A stretch of DNA of 64,000 nt from a bacterium (GCA_004299235.1 SCQL01000031.1:186001-250000); one strand, 5' to 3'; numbered from the stretch's first letter, positions 1 to 8,862 are shown. The notes: generated by a model not told the origin, from the letters alone. Program-made: numbers and translations.

Positions 1-171
1 CGCCTCGCCCGATCGCACCGACGCCGGCGGCCGGAACAGGAACCTGACGCGTCCAGGCTCCCAATCGGCGAGCTCAAGGCCGATGTCGCGATGAATCGCG
101 CAGGAGGCAAGCAACCGCTCCGCGTCCTCGCGCGCCAGAGCCGGCGTGGTGGCGTCCACCGGACCCGTCAT
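1..171 (-). CDS. PaaI-type hotdog thioesterase, 3' part outside window
   Basis: Only the first 57 codons are in the window; the gene continues beyond base 1. It opens with ATG at 171, which overlaps the TGA of the acyl-CoA synthetase in an ATGA tetranucleotide, so it is probably translationally coupled as the next gene of the uptake operon. The visible N-terminus (MTGPVDATTP..., then a helix and a strand ending FLFRPPASVRSGEA) resembles the start of PaaI/YbgC-like acyl-CoA thioesterases, where a strand and a loop precede the hotdog helix. The active-site region is not visible, so the family call rests on the N-terminal pattern and on the neighbouring CoA ligase. Confidence 0.5.
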   Translation of the reverse strand, partial: MTGPVDATTPALAREDAERLLASCAIHRDIGLELADWEPGRVRFLFRPPASVRSGEA

Positions 172-1745
172 CGCTTGGCTTCCAGGCCGTGCGGCAGCAG
201 CTCCGCGGCCCGTCCCTTGAGCGCGCCGCGATCCAGCTTGTTGGTCGACGACAGGGGCAGCGAAGCGACAAAAAAGACCCGCCGGGGATGCGCGTAGGCG
301 GGCCCGTTGGCGAGGCAGTGCTGCTTGATCTCATCCTCTGTGGCCCGCGCGCCCGCCTTCAACACGACGAACGCGACCGGCGCAGATCCCTTGACCGGGT
401 GGAGGGCGGGAACCACGGCCACGTCGGCCACCGCAGGGTGCGACAGAACGACCGTCTCGACCTCTTTCGGATAGACGTTCTCGCCGCCCACGCTGATCAT
501 GTCGTCGGTACGCCCGCAGAAATAGCAGTAGCCCTGCTCGTCGCGCCGCATGAGATCGCCGGTGCGCATCCAGCCGCCAGGCCAGAAGCGCTCCGCGGTG
601 AGTCCCGGCTCGTGAAGGTAGCCGAGCGCATTGGCCGGGGAGCGCGACCACAGCTCCCCCACCTCGCCGGGGCCGCACTCGCGGTCGGGTTGGTCGGGGA
701 CCGTGATCTTGATCTCGACATCCGGGACCGGCAGCCCGGTGCTGCCCAGCTTCTTTATCCCCCAGCGTGGGGAGAGGACGTTCGCCCCCGCCTCGGTGAG
801 TCCATACGTCTCCACCACGTCGCACCGGAACCGAGCCTTGATGCGGCTCATCAGCTCGTCCGGCACGGGCGCCGACCCGCACTGCAGCAGGTTGATCGAC
901 GACAGATCGAAGCGGTCGGCGTCGGGGTCCGCCAGCAGCAGGGAGTACATCGAGGGCGTGCCGGACGTGTAGGTGACGCCGTGCCGCTGGATCGCTTCGA
1001 GGACGCTGCGGCGCTCGAACTGCGGGAGGATCACGACGCCTCCACCCACAAACAGCATCGGCAGCAGGATCGCCCACAGCGCGTTGGCGTGATACAGGGG
1101 CCCCATGACGAGCCCGGTGTCGCCGTGGTCCAGCAGCATGCAGCGGGCGCTCGATCGCGCCTGCCACCAGGTGTTGCTGTGGCTGAGCATGCATCCCTTC
1201 GGCCGGCCCGTGGACCCGGACGTGTACATGAGCAGCGCCAGGCCGTCGGGATCGCTGGGGCGCACCTCGCCGAGCGGACTGGCGGAGGCGAGCGCCGCGT
1301 CGTAGTCGATCGCCTTCAGGCCGTCGCCGATGGCGAGCATGGCCTTGAGCCCTGGCGAGCCCCCGGCCATGGCCGTGATCCGGTCGCCCAGGCTCGCGTC
1401 GGCGACGATCAGCTTGGCGTCGCTGTGGCCTGAGATGTACGCCAGGGTCTCGCGGCTCAGTTTGATGTTGACCAGCAACGCCACCGCGCCCGCCATCAGC
1501 GTTCCGAGCAGGGACTCGACAAAGCGCCAGTCGTTGCCGGTCGCGAGGGCGACCGTGTCGCCGGGCGAGACGCCCAACGCCGGCAGGAGCCCGGCGAAGC
1601 GCCGGGCGCGCTCCTCCAGCTGCGCGAATGAGAGTTCCCGGTCGCCGGCGACGATCGCCCGGCGGTCGGGGTCGATGCGCAGGGCTTCCGTGCACACCTC
1701 GCCGAAGTTGCCACCGCGAAGCCAGGGACGGGGCCGCTCGCTCAC
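168..1745 (-). CDS. AMP-dependent acyl-CoA synthetase/ligase
   Basis: Adenylate-forming enzyme of 525 residues, predicted to activate a carboxylic acid to its acyl-AMP and then its CoA thioester. The P-loop YTSGSTGRPKG is at about residues 174-184. Later come the motif VVETYGLTEAG, the core TGDL with the following aspartate hinge region, and GGENVYPKEVE. The catalytic lysine motif STNKLDRGALKG sits near the C-terminus, so the protein is full length. The GTG start at 1745 overlaps the stop of the M24 peptidase (GTGA); longer in-frame readings run through that gene and are rejected. Its place downstream of a Liv-type transporter suggests that it activates the imported compound or a breakdown product. 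The substrate cannot be read from the sequence. Confidence 0.9.
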   Translation of the reverse strand: MSERPRPWLRGGNFGEVCTEALRIDPDRRAIVAGDRELSFAQLEERARRFAGLLPALGVSPGDTVALATGNDWRFVESLLGTLMAGAVALLVNIKLSRETLAYISGHSDAKLIVADASLGDRITAMAGGSPGLKAMLAIGDGLKAIDYDAALASASPLGEVRPSDPDGLALLMYTSGSTGRPKGCMLSHSNTWWQARSSARCMLLDHGDTGLVMGPLYHANALWAILLPMLFVGGGVVILPQFERRSVLEAIQRHGVTYTSGTPSMYSLLLADPDADRFDLSSINLLQCGSAPVPDELMSRIKARFRCDVVETYGLTEAGANVLSPRWGIKKLGSTGLPVPDVEIKITVPDQPDRECGPGEVGELWSRSPANALGYLHEPGLTAERFWPGGWMRTGDLMRRDEQGYCYFCGRTDDMISVGGENVYPKEVETVVLSHPAVADVAVVPALHPVKGSAPVAFVVLKAGARATEDEIKQHCLANGPAYAHPRRVFFVASLPLSSTNKLDRGALKGRAAELLPHGLEAKR

Positions 1746-2860
1746 AGCGTCAGCTCCAGCCCGCGCTCGGACGTGGTCAGCGCCTCGCACCCGCTCTCGG
1801 TGATGAGGAAGTCGTCCTCCAGCTTCATGTTGCCGGCGCCCGGGAAGTACACGCCAGGCTCGATGCAGATGGTCACGCCAGGCTCGAGCGGGGCCTCCTC
1901 GGTGTCGAGGCTCGGCCATTCATAGGAGGTCGCAAGACCGATGCCGTGGCCGGCGCGATGGGCCACCTTGTAGCCCGCGGCCTCGATGATGCCGGAGGCC
2001 GCCCGGTGGAGATCGCGGCAGGGTACGCCCGGCCGTGCCAGCGCAACCGCCGCCTCGTACGCCGCCAGCACGACGTCCCAGGCTTTTCGCTGCGGCAGGC
2101 TCGGCCTGCCCAGCACGAACGTGCGGCTCGCATCCGCCTGGTAGCCATCGACCTCCGCGCCGAGGTCGATCATCACCGTGTCGCCGGGCTCGAAGCGCCG
2201 CGTGGAGGGCATGCGAATGGGGACCGGGTGCTCGGTGCCGCTCACCACGGTGGTCGCGAAGGCGCAAGCGCCGCCCGACTCGAGCGCAAGCGTCGACAGC
2301 CTGGCGGCGAGCACGCTCTCGGATACGCCGGCGTGGACACCGGCCCGGCCGGCGTCGAGCATCGAGTCGGTGAGCCTCGCCGCGGCGCGCAGACGGTCCA
2401 CCTCGAGCGGGCTCTTGCGCCGCCTGAGCTTGGCCAGGCCCGCACCCACGTCGACGAGGTCGACTCCAGGCAGTCCCTCCATCAGCGCCCTCCAGGCCGG
2501 GGCCGGCATGCGCTCCACGCCCGCCACCCCCAGGCGCTTCGGCCTTGCCTGCCGCAGCGCTTCGACCACCAGCGGGATGGGGTTGATGGCGGCGTCCCAG
2601 CGTTCGATCCCTGAGCGGCCGATCGCTTCGACGATCTGCCATGGGAAGGTGAGGAAGCAGGCAAGCTCACCCGCGAGGAGCAGCCAGGAATCACCGAGGA
2701 CCGGGGTGAAGTTGGTCAGGTAGCGGAAGTGCTGCGCGTGGCCGTCGCAGCCGAAGACCAGGCCGGCATCACAGCCCGCGCCGTCCAGGACCTGGCGGAA
2801 CCCGCGCCTTCTCGAGTCGAGCTCGACGCCCCACTGCACTTCCGGGGCCGGCTCGGTCAC
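1742..2860 (-). CDS. M24-family metallopeptidase (Xaa-Pro aminopeptidase/creatinase fold)
   Basis: 372 residues with an N-terminal creatinase-like domain and a C-terminal pita-bread M24 domain. The expected metal ligands are visible: the two aspartates in MIDLGAEVDGYQADASRTF, the histidine in GHGIGLATSYEW (near 305) and glutamates in CIEPGVYFPG and KLEDDFLIT. The family includes prolidases, Xaa-Pro aminopeptidases, creatinase and ectoine or DMSP-related hydrolases, so the substrate is open. The GTG start at 2860 overlaps the livF stop (GTGA) and the 3' end overlaps the acyl-CoA synthetase. The gene is therefore inside the transporter operon and may hydrolyse an imported peptide-like or amide substrate. 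Confidence 0.88.
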   Translation of the reverse strand: MTEPAPEVQWGVELDSRRRGFRQVLDGAGCDAGLVFGCDGHAQHFRYLTNFTPVLGDSWLLLAGELACFLTFPWQIVEAIGRSGIERWDAAINPIPLVVEALRQARPKRLGVAGVERMPAPAWRALMEGLPGVDLVDVGAGLAKLRRRKSPLEVDRLRAAARLTDSMLDAGRAGVHAGVSESVLAARLSTLALESGGACAFATTVVSGTEHPVPIRMPSTRRFEPGDTVMIDLGAEVDGYQADASRTFVLGRPSLPQRKAWDVVLAAYEAAVALARPGVPCRDLHRAASGIIEAAGYKVAHRAGHGIGLATSYEWPSLDTEEAPLEPGVTICIEPGVYFPGAGNMKLEDDFLITESGCEALTTSERGLELTL

Positions 2861-3600
2861 GAATCCCCTCCCGTTTTCTGCCGTCCCAGGTAGAGCTCGA
2901 TGACCGTCTCGTTCTTGAGCAGGTCCGACCCTGGGCCCTCGAAACGGTTGCGACCGAGTTCGAGCACGTAACCGCGATCCGACATGGCCAGGGCCCGGCG
3001 GGCGTTCTGCTCCACGACCAGGATCGTGACGCCCGACTTGCGGATGTCGAGGAGCTTCTGGAACACGAGCTCGACGTACTCCGGCGCCAGGCCGGCGGAC
3101 GGCTCGTCCAGCAGCAGCACCTCCGGCTGCGGCACCAGCGCGCGGGCCATGGCCACCATCTGCCTCTGGCCGCCGGACAGCAGGCCCGCCAGTCGCCGGC
3201 GGGCCGGTCGCAAGGGCGGGAACAGCTCGTAGAGCGCATCCGTGCGGCGCTGCTGTTCGATTCGCCCCAGGCCTCTGGCCGGGATGTCCAGGTTCTCTGC
3301 CACCGTCAGCGACGGGAACACGTTCTCCAGCTGAGGCACGTAGCCCATCCCGCGCCTGGCCACCTGGTGCGGCTGCAGGGCGTCGATGCGATCGCCCCTG
3401 AGGGAGACCGAACCCTGGCGTGGCCGCAACAGGCCGAACATGACCTTGAGCAGCGTCGACTTGCCCGCTCCGTTGGGGCCGACCACGGTGACGATCTCGC
3501 CGGCCTCGAGCTTCAGATCGAGCCCCGTGAGGATGTTCACCTCGGGCACGTAGCCGGCGACCAGGCCGCTGACCTGCAGCAGCGCGCCGCCGTCACTCAA
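2857..3600 (-). CDS. livF: Branched-chain amino acid-type ABC transporter ATPase LivF
   Basis: 247-residue ABC ATPase of the LivF type. Walker A GPNGAGKST is near residue 42, the signature LSGGQRQMVAMARAL near 141 and Walker B VLLLDEPSAGLAP shortly after. It pairs with LivG to power the LivHM permease at the inner face of the membrane. The start is a TTG at 3600 whose last two bases and the following A form the TGA of livG, a TTGA overlap. Ends 4 nt inside the M24 peptidase gene. Confidence 0.93.
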   Translation of the reverse strand: MSDGGALLQVSGLVAGYVPEVNILTGLDLKLEAGEIVTVVGPNGAGKSTLLKVMFGLLRPRQGSVSLRGDRIDALQPHQVARRGMGYVPQLENVFPSLTVAENLDIPARGLGRIEQQRRTDALYELFPPLRPARRRLAGLLSGGQRQMVAMARALVPQPEVLLLDEPSAGLAPEYVELVFQKLLDIRKSGVTILVVEQNARRALAMSDRGYVLELGRNRFEGPGSDLLKNETVIELYLGRQKTGGDS

Positions 3601-4379
3601 GCGACATCCTCCCCGTGCGCGCCCAGATAGGCGTCGATCACGCGCCGGTCGCGCCGCACCTCCGACGGCAGGCCGGTGGCGATGACGCGGCCGAAAGCCA
3701 TGACGACGACGCGGTCGGCATTGCTCATGACGGCCTCCATGTCGTGCTCGATGAACAAAAAGGTGATGCCCTGCTCGGTGCGCAGCTCGTGCACGTGGGC
3801 GAGTATCTCCTGGCCGAGGACCGGGTTGACCCCCGCCAGGGGCTCGTCCAGCAGCACCATGCGCGGCTTGGCCATCAACAGTCGCGCGAACTCGAGCAGC
3901 TTCCGCTGACCGCCTGACAGCGTGCCGGCGTAGGCGTTGGCGAGCGCGTCGAGGCGGAACCGTTCCAGCAGCTCCAGCGCTCGCTCGCGAATCGCGCGCT
4001 CCCGCGGCCGCCAGCTGAACGGGTGGGTGATCAGGCCCAGGATGCGCTCGCCGGGCTGGTCGGAAGCGGCCAGCATCATGTTGTCCAGGACCGTCATCGC
4101 GGCCAGGGCCTTGGTGATCTGGAACGTGCGCACCATGCCCTTCTTGGCCACCGCGTGTGGTGGCCGCCCGAAGATCGATTCGCCCTCGAACTCGATGGCG
4201 CCGCGGTCGGGCTTGATGAATCCGGTCGCCAGGTTGAAGAGGGTGGTCTTGCCGGCGCCGTTAGGCCCGATCAACGCCGTGATCGAGCCCCGGCTCACCT
4301 CGAAGGTGGCTCCATCCACGGCTCTCAAGCCGCCGAAGCCCTTGACGAGATCGCGCACGGCGAAGATGGGGTCAGCCAC
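3597..4379 (-). CDS. livG: Branched-chain amino acid-type ABC transporter ATPase LivG
   Basis: 260-residue ATPase with Walker A GPNGAGKTT, the signature LSGGQRKLLEFARLL and Walker B MVLLDEPLAGVNP. The C-terminal extension typical of LivG (VIATGLPSEVRRDRRVIDAYLG) is present and distinguishes it from LivF. The GTG start at 4379 lies 8 nt inside the end of livM, so the permease and ATPase subunits are probably co-translated. Together with LivF it forms the nucleotide-binding pair of the importer. Confidence 0.93.
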   Translation of the reverse strand: MADPIFAVRDLVKGFGGLRAVDGATFEVSRGSITALIGPNGAGKTTLFNLATGFIKPDRGAIEFEGESIFGRPPHAVAKKGMVRTFQITKALAAMTVLDNMMLAASDQPGERILGLITHPFSWRPRERAIRERALELLERFRLDALANAYAGTLSGGQRKLLEFARLLMAKPRMVLLDEPLAGVNPVLGQEILAHVHELRTEQGITFLFIEHDMEAVMSNADRVVVMAFGRVIATGLPSEVRRDRRVIDAYLGAHGEDVA

Positions 4380-5331
4380 GAAGCACCATCTCCTCGCGCT
4401 TGCCGAGGATGCCCTGGGGTCTCAGCACCATGACCAGGATCAGCACCAGCCCGATGATCAGCAGCCGCAGGGCGGCCACCTTGTCCGCGGCCAGGGGGAG
4501 GTCGAGGAAACGCGCCCCTTCCAGCACGAACCAGAGCAGGATCGATCCCAGTGCCACCCCCGCGTAACGGCCCATGCCGCCGAGCACGAGGATGGCGAAG
4601 CCGATGAACGTGAAGTCGGCGGAATAGGTCCCCGGGTAGATCAGCGTGATGTTGAGGGCGAGCAGGTAGCCCGCGATCGCTCCGATTCCCGCGGCCAGCG
4701 CCATCGATTGGACCTTGTACGCGTAGGCGTTCTTGCCCAGGGCCTCGGCCGCGTCCTCATCCTCGCGGATCGCCCGCAGCACCCTGCCCCACGGAGTGTG
4801 CTGCAGGGCGAGGAGGATCAGCAGGAGCGCGACAAAGGTCAGCCAGGTCACGAAGAACAGCGGGAGCTGGTCCTGGTCGCCCAATCCGATCCCGGACAGG
4901 AGGCCGAGCACCCGCGCCTGGACCGTGCTCCACGCCGTGTCGAACCCGAGCAGGCCGTTGTTGCCACCGGTGAGGCCGATCGCGTTCTGGGCGACGCTCT
5001 GCACGATCTCGGCGGCGGCGATGGTGGCGATGGCGAGGTAATCACCCCGCAGCCGCACCGAGGGCATCGCCACGACGACCCCGGCCAGCATCGCCAGCAG
5101 GGTCGCCACCGGCAGCGCCAGCCACGGCGACCAGCCGTACGTGATGATCAGGATGGCCATCGCGTACGCCCCGATGGCCATGAAGCCCGCCTGCCCCAGG
5201 TTGATGATGCCCGTGAATCCGACGTTCAGCTGCAGGCCCAGGGTGAAGATGCTGTAGATCCCGGCGACGATGCCGACGCCAATCCAGAAGTCGGCGTGGC
5301 CGAACGGCGCGAGGCTGACCAGGTGGATCAC
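4372..5331 (-). CDS. livM: Branched-chain amino acid-type ABC transporter permease LivM
   Basis: 319-residue polytopic membrane protein. Conserved LivM segments are present: GFTGIINLGQAGFMAIGAY near residue 35, RLRGDYLAIATIAAAEI near 95 and GRVLRAIREDEDAAEALG near 190, the cytoplasmic loop that couples to the ATPase. I chose the GTG at 5331 because it overlaps the livH stop (GTGA); the longer in-frame reading extends through livH in a shadow frame. It forms the channel with LivH. Confidence 0.92.
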   Translation of the reverse strand: MIHLVSLAPFGHADFWIGVGIVAGIYSIFTLGLQLNVGFTGIINLGQAGFMAIGAYAMAILIITYGWSPWLALPVATLLAMLAGVVVAMPSVRLRGDYLAIATIAAAEIVQSVAQNAIGLTGGNNGLLGFDTAWSTVQARVLGLLSGIGLGDQDQLPLFFVTWLTFVALLLILLALQHTPWGRVLRAIREDEDAAEALGKNAYAYKVQSMALAAGIGAIAGYLLALNITLIYPGTYSADFTFIGFAILVLGGMGRYAGVALGSILLWFVLEGARFLDLPLAADKVAALRLLIIGLVLILVMVLRPQGILGKREEMVLRG

Positions 5332-6341
5332 TTGAGGGCAGGCCGGCCGAGCAGGCCGTTGGGCCTGACCAGGAGGGTCAGGATCAGGATGGCGAAGCCG
5401 ACGGCGAGCTTCCAGCGTGCGTCGATGAAGAGCGTCGACCACTCCTGGGTCAGACCCAGCAGAAGGCCCCCGGCGAGCGCGCCGTAAGCGTTGCCGATCC
5501 CTCCGAGAACGGTGGCGGCGAAAAGGCTGAGCAGGAGCTGGAAGCCGAAGTTGGGAGTCAGGACGCCGACCGCCGCCGCCACCAGCACACCCGCCAGCCC
5601 GGCCAGGCCGCCGGCCACCAGCCAGGTGGCGACGATCACCCTGCCGGTGTCGACCCCCGCCACCTCGGCCAGGTTCAGGTTGTCTGCGAGCGCCCGCATC
5701 TCCCTGCCGAGCCGGCTGACGTTCAGCAGGACGGCCACCAGCACCAGCACGACGAGACCGATCAGCACCACCGCGAGCTCGGTCGTCCCGAGCCGGACGC
5801 CACCCAGGAAGCTCACCGCGCTGGTCACGTCCACGTTCAGGCCGCGCGGCTGGCTGCCGGCGACGAACTGGATGCCGTTTCTGATCACGAACGCGAGCCC
5901 GATCGCGATCAGCAGGAGCTGCAGGCCACCCGCGCGGCGGGCCCGCATGGGCCGCCACAGCCAGAGCTCCAACGCCGCCGCCATGAGCGCGGTGGCCGCG
6001 ATCGCGATCGCGGTCGCGGCCACGATCGGCAAGCCCAAGAACGCGTTGGCGAGCAGCGCCATGTAGGCGCCGAAGGTCAGGTAGTCGCCGTGCGCAAAGT
6101 TCACCAGCCGTAGAACTCCGTACACCAGCGCCAGGCCGACTGCGCCGAGGGCGAAGTAGGTCCCGGCGACCAGGCCGTTCACGGTCGCCTGGGCGGCGGG
6201 CTGATAGCCCTTGGCCGCCACCAGGACCAGGAAGGCGGCCGCGGCGACGGCCACGATCAGGAGGCCCCGCGAGCCGGTCGACAGGCCGAGCCCGGGCCTC
6301 TTGGAGGTCGTCGCCTGGGGTGCGGCTGGGGGGCTCGACAT
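5328..6341 (-). CDS. livH: Branched-chain amino acid-type ABC transporter permease LivH
   Basis: 337 residues. A low-complexity, probably cytoplasmic N-terminus of about 30 residues (MSSPPAAPQATTSKRPG) precedes a first hydrophobic segment, followed by the LivH core. Core motifs are LVYGVLRLVNFAHGDYLTFGAY and RALADNLNLAEVAGVDTGRVI, the latter equivalent to the EAA-like coupling loop. The start is ATG at 6341, 55 nt after the binding-protein stop and directly after an intercistronic hairpin. An earlier in-frame start would run into the binding-protein gene. Confidence 0.92.
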   Translation of the reverse strand: MSSPPAAPQATTSKRPGLGLSTGSRGLLIVAVAAAAFLVLVAAKGYQPAAQATVNGLVAGTYFALGAVGLALVYGVLRLVNFAHGDYLTFGAYMALLANAFLGLPIVAATAIAIAATALMAAALELWLWRPMRARRAGGLQLLLIAIGLAFVIRNGIQFVAGSQPRGLNVDVTSAVSFLGGVRLGTTELAVVLIGLVVLVLVAVLLNVSRLGREMRALADNLNLAEVAGVDTGRVIVATWLVAGGLAGLAGVLVAAAVGVLTPNFGFQLLLSLFAATVLGGIGNAYGALAGGLLLGLTQEWSTLFIDARWKLAVGFAILILTLLVRPNGLLGRPALK

Positions 6342-6354
6342 CAGAGGGGCACGC

Positions 6355-6385
6355 AGCAGGCGGGCGCCCCGGGCGCCCGCCTGCT
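6355..6385 (-). terminator. Strong intercistronic stem-loop between livK and livH
   Basis: A perfect 14-bp inverted repeat (AGCAGGCGGGCGCC and its complement) with a 3-nt loop fills the 55-bp gap after the binding-protein gene. There is no T-run after it on the minus strand. It is therefore better seen as an mRNA-stabilising or partially attenuating hairpin than as a full intrinsic terminator. Such an element would give excess binding protein over permease from one transcript. Confidence 0.7.
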
Positions 6386-6396
6386 CATCCTCGAAC

Positions 6397-7671
6397 CTAT
6401 GGCTTGGCGTCGATCTTGCGGTCCAGCGTGAGCTGGCCGTTCTTCCAGGTCGAAAGGTCGAACGTTCCGGTGCTGGTGTCGCCCTTGGCGTCGAAATCGA
6501 TGGCCCCTGAGACGCCCATGTAGTGGATCTGCGTTCCCGCACGGAGCGCCTTCATGGCGCCCGCAAGCTGAGTGAACGTGAACGGCTGGCCGTCGGGCCC
6601 GGAGATCTTGCGCATCTGGGCGTTGATGGCGGCTGGGTCGTTGGATCCGGCCGCAATCGCGGCGAGCCCGCAGAGGATGGCCGCATCAAAGTTGTTGTCG
6701 TCGAGGGCGAAGCGCCCGGGACCTGGTGCGCTCGTGTACAGCTTGTCGAAGTCCGCTGCCTGCGGAGTGCCGACGGGAGAGCCGGCATTGGTCGCATGCG
6801 CGCCGTTCAGCGCGGCGGCGGGGATGGCCGAAGGAATCGGCGAGACGGCCAGCGCATCGGACACGAACAGCTTGCTGGGGTCGAACTCGCCGGTGCGCAG
6901 CAGGGCCGCGGCGACCTTGCCGAACGTGTCCGGGAAGTCGGCGAAGACGTATGCGTCAGGGTGGTTGGCGAGGATCTTGGCGGCCTCGGAGTCGTACGTG
7001 GGCTGGTTGGGGTCGTAGCCGACAGGCCCCTGGATCTTTCCGCCCAGCTTCGTCCAGGCATCCTTGAACGTGTTGGCCAGGCCCTCGCCGTAGGGCGAGT
7101 TCTGGTAGCCGATCGATACCGTCTTGCCCTGCGCCGAGCCCAGCTGCGACTGCACCGCCGTGACCAGCGCCAGCGCCTGGAGGTTGTCAGGCGGCGCGGT
7201 GCGGAAGATGGTTCCGCCGTCATCGGTGAGCCGCATCTTGGCCGACGTCGCCGAGGGCAGCAGGGTGATCTTCCTCGCCTTGGTGACACCCTTCAGGATG
7301 GCCAGGGATTCGGGCGTCGTCGCCGGTCCGGTGAGGCAGGTCGCGCCCTCGTCGATGACCTTGCGAGCGGCGGAAAGAGCCGCCTGCGGATCGGTCTGGG
7401 TGTCAGCCGAGACCACTTTGAAGGTGGCGCCGAGCCCGGCGTCCTTGGCAGCCTGGTTCAACTGGTCGACGGCCAGCTTCACCGCCTTGTCGGCGGGGCC
7501 GCCCAACGCGCCGAGGTCGCCGGTGAACGGCTCGACGTCGCCGATGGTCGTGGTGAAGTTGAGCGAGCCGCCGGCAGAGCTGCCGCCACCGCCGCACGCG
7601 GCGGCAATGAGCATCGCCGGCAGCCCGGCGACCGCCAGGGCTCTCAACCCTCTTGCACTGCTAAACCTCAT
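6397..7671 (-). CDS. ABC transporter substrate-binding lipoprotein, LivK family
   Basis: 424-residue periplasmic-binding-fold protein (type I, receptor-family ligand-binding). A short basic start and hydrophobic segment lead to the lipobox LIAAAC, predicting lipidation at Cys26 and anchoring outside the membrane, followed by a GGGG linker. The strong ribosome site CAGGGAGGGAC lies just before ATG 7671. It heads the liv operon. Ligand-contact residues cannot be assigned by eye, so the substrate may be an amino acid, amide or aromatic acid. The downstream CoA ligase suggests that the cargo carries a carboxylate. Confidence 0.9.
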   Translation of the reverse strand: MRFSSARGLRALAVAGLPAMLIAAACGGGGSSAGGSLNFTTTIGDVEPFTGDLGALGGPADKAVKLAVDQLNQAAKDAGLGATFKVVSADTQTDPQAALSAARKVIDEGATCLTGPATTPESLAILKGVTKARKITLLPSATSAKMRLTDDGGTIFRTAPPDNLQALALVTAVQSQLGSAQGKTVSIGYQNSPYGEGLANTFKDAWTKLGGKIQGPVGYDPNQPTYDSEAAKILANHPDAYVFADFPDTFGKVAAALLRTGEFDPSKLFVSDALAVSPIPSAIPAAALNGAHATNAGSPVGTPQAADFDKLYTSAPGPGRFALDDNNFDAAILCGLAAIAAGSNDPAAINAQMRKISGPDGQPFTFTQLAGAMKALRAGTQIHYMGVSGAIDFDAKGDTSTGTFDLSTWKNGQLTLDRKIDAKP

Positions 7672-7730
7672 CTAGTCCCTCCCTGAATGTAGTCGTCGAT
7701 CCTGATGCCCCACCCGGTACGTGATTGCCG

Positions 7731-7748
7731 GCGGCTCGGGCGAGCCGC
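7731..7748 (-). terminator. Hairpin after the MDR oxidoreductase gene
   Basis: Perfect 7-bp stem GCGGCTC/GAGCCGC with a 4-nt loop, 20 nt past the oxidoreductase stop and 60 nt before the livK start. It lacks a T-run, so termination there may depend on Rho or be partial. The 97-bp gap must also hold the liv operon promoter, but I cannot identify convincing -35/-10 boxes. Confidence 0.45.
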
Positions 7749-7768
7749 ACCACAGCCTTGTGATGTCG

Positions 7769-8806
7769 TTACGCCGTGGTCCGCGGCGCCACCTGGTCGA
7801 ACAGCGCGTCCGGGACCACGACCACCTTGCCGAACGCGCGCCGCGCCTCCAGCTCGTCGACCGCATCCCGCGCGCGGGACAGCGGGAGGACGGCGTGAAT
7901 GACCGGCCGGAGCCGCCCGGAAGCGACCATCGAGCACAGCTCGATCAGGTCCTGCCGGGTCCACCCGTCCGAGCCGCGGATGTCGATCTCGCGAACCCAC
8001 AAGTAGCGGAGATCGGTCACCGCCTCGTGGCCGCTGGTGCCGCCGCAGCACAAAAGCCGGCCGCCCTTGCGCACCGATCGTAGAGACTGTCCCCAGGTGT
8101 CCTTGCCCGAGTAGTCGACCACCACGTCGGCGCCGGCTTTCTTGGTCAGCGCCCAAACCTGCTGTCCAAACCGCCCGTCGGGCGCGACGACCACTTCGTC
8201 CGCCCCGAGCTCACGCAGCTTGGAGCCCTTGGCCTCGCTGCTCGTGCACGCGATCACCCGGGCGCCGGCCAGCTTGCCGAGCTGGACGCAGCCGACCCCG
8301 ACGCCGCCCGAGGCGCCAACGACCACGAGGGTCTCGCCGGCGGTCAGCCCGCCTCGGGAAAAAAGCATGCGGCGGGCGGTGCCGTACGCCACCGCTAAAG
8401 AGGCGAATTCCACCATCCTCGTGTCGTCGGCGAGGGGCATGAGGTTGGTGATGGGCACGGTGACGTACTCGGCCAGGCCGCCACGCCTGTTCTCGCCGAG
8501 CATTCCGCGTCCCTCCAGGATGGGGTCGACGAGCACCGGCGTTCCGATCGCGATTCCGCCGGCTGTGGACCCCAGCGCCTCCACCCAGCCCGCGATGTCC
8601 CCACCGCCGATGTGGGGCAGGGGCACCGGCAGTCCGGGCATGCCGCGCCGGGCGAAGATGTCGAGGTGGTTGACGGCGCAGGCGGCGACGCGAACGAGCG
8701 CTTCGCCGGGCGCCGGCTCGGGGCGCTCGATGCGGCCGACCTGGATCCGCTCCGGCCCCCCGTGCTCGCGAATGACCGCCGCCTGCATGAGGGGAGCCGA
8801 GTGCAT
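7769..8806 (-). CDS. Zinc-less MDR alcohol dehydrogenase/quinone oxidoreductase-like protein
   Basis: 345-residue medium-chain dehydrogenase/reductase with an N-terminal GroES-like domain (EALVRVAACAVNHLDIFARRG) and a Rossmann domain with VVGASGGVGVGCVQLGKLAG near residue 165. The catalytic zinc cysteine expected after NHLD and the four-cysteine structural zinc loop are absent (GRGMLGENRRGG stands there), so it is probably a quinone/enone reductase-like NAD(P)H enzyme. The first ATG is used; a second ATG seven codons in (MQAAVIREHGGPE) is equally possible. It is transcribed divergently from the GntR gene, which may regulate it. Confidence 0.85.
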   Translation of the reverse strand: MHSAPLMQAAVIREHGGPERIQVGRIERPEPAPGEALVRVAACAVNHLDIFARRGMPGLPVPLPHIGGGDIAGWVEALGSTAGGIAIGTPVLVDPILEGRGMLGENRRGGLAEYVTVPITNLMPLADDTRMVEFASLAVAYGTARRMLFSRGGLTAGETLVVVGASGGVGVGCVQLGKLAGARVIACTSSEAKGSKLRELGADEVVVAPDGRFGQQVWALTKKAGADVVVDYSGKDTWGQSLRSVRKGGRLLCCGGTSGHEAVTDLRYLWVREIDIRGSDGWTRQDLIELCSMVASGRLRPVIHAVLPLSRARDAVDELEARRAFGKVVVVPDALFDQVAPRTTA

Positions 8807-8862
8807 GGGACGCTAAGCTTACTACTGATATGTTCAGCTCGGCAATCGCCCGCCCATGACCC

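Noticed and set aside
1746..1919. 58-codon upstream extension of the acyl-CoA synthetase
   Set aside because: Reads the M24 peptidase gene in another frame; the GTG overlapping its stop is better.
3937..5487. 516-codon open frame on the plus strand opposite livG/livM
   Set aside because: Shadow of high-GC genes: composition is Arg/Gln/His-rich and it has no motifs, while the minus strand encodes clear transporter subunits.
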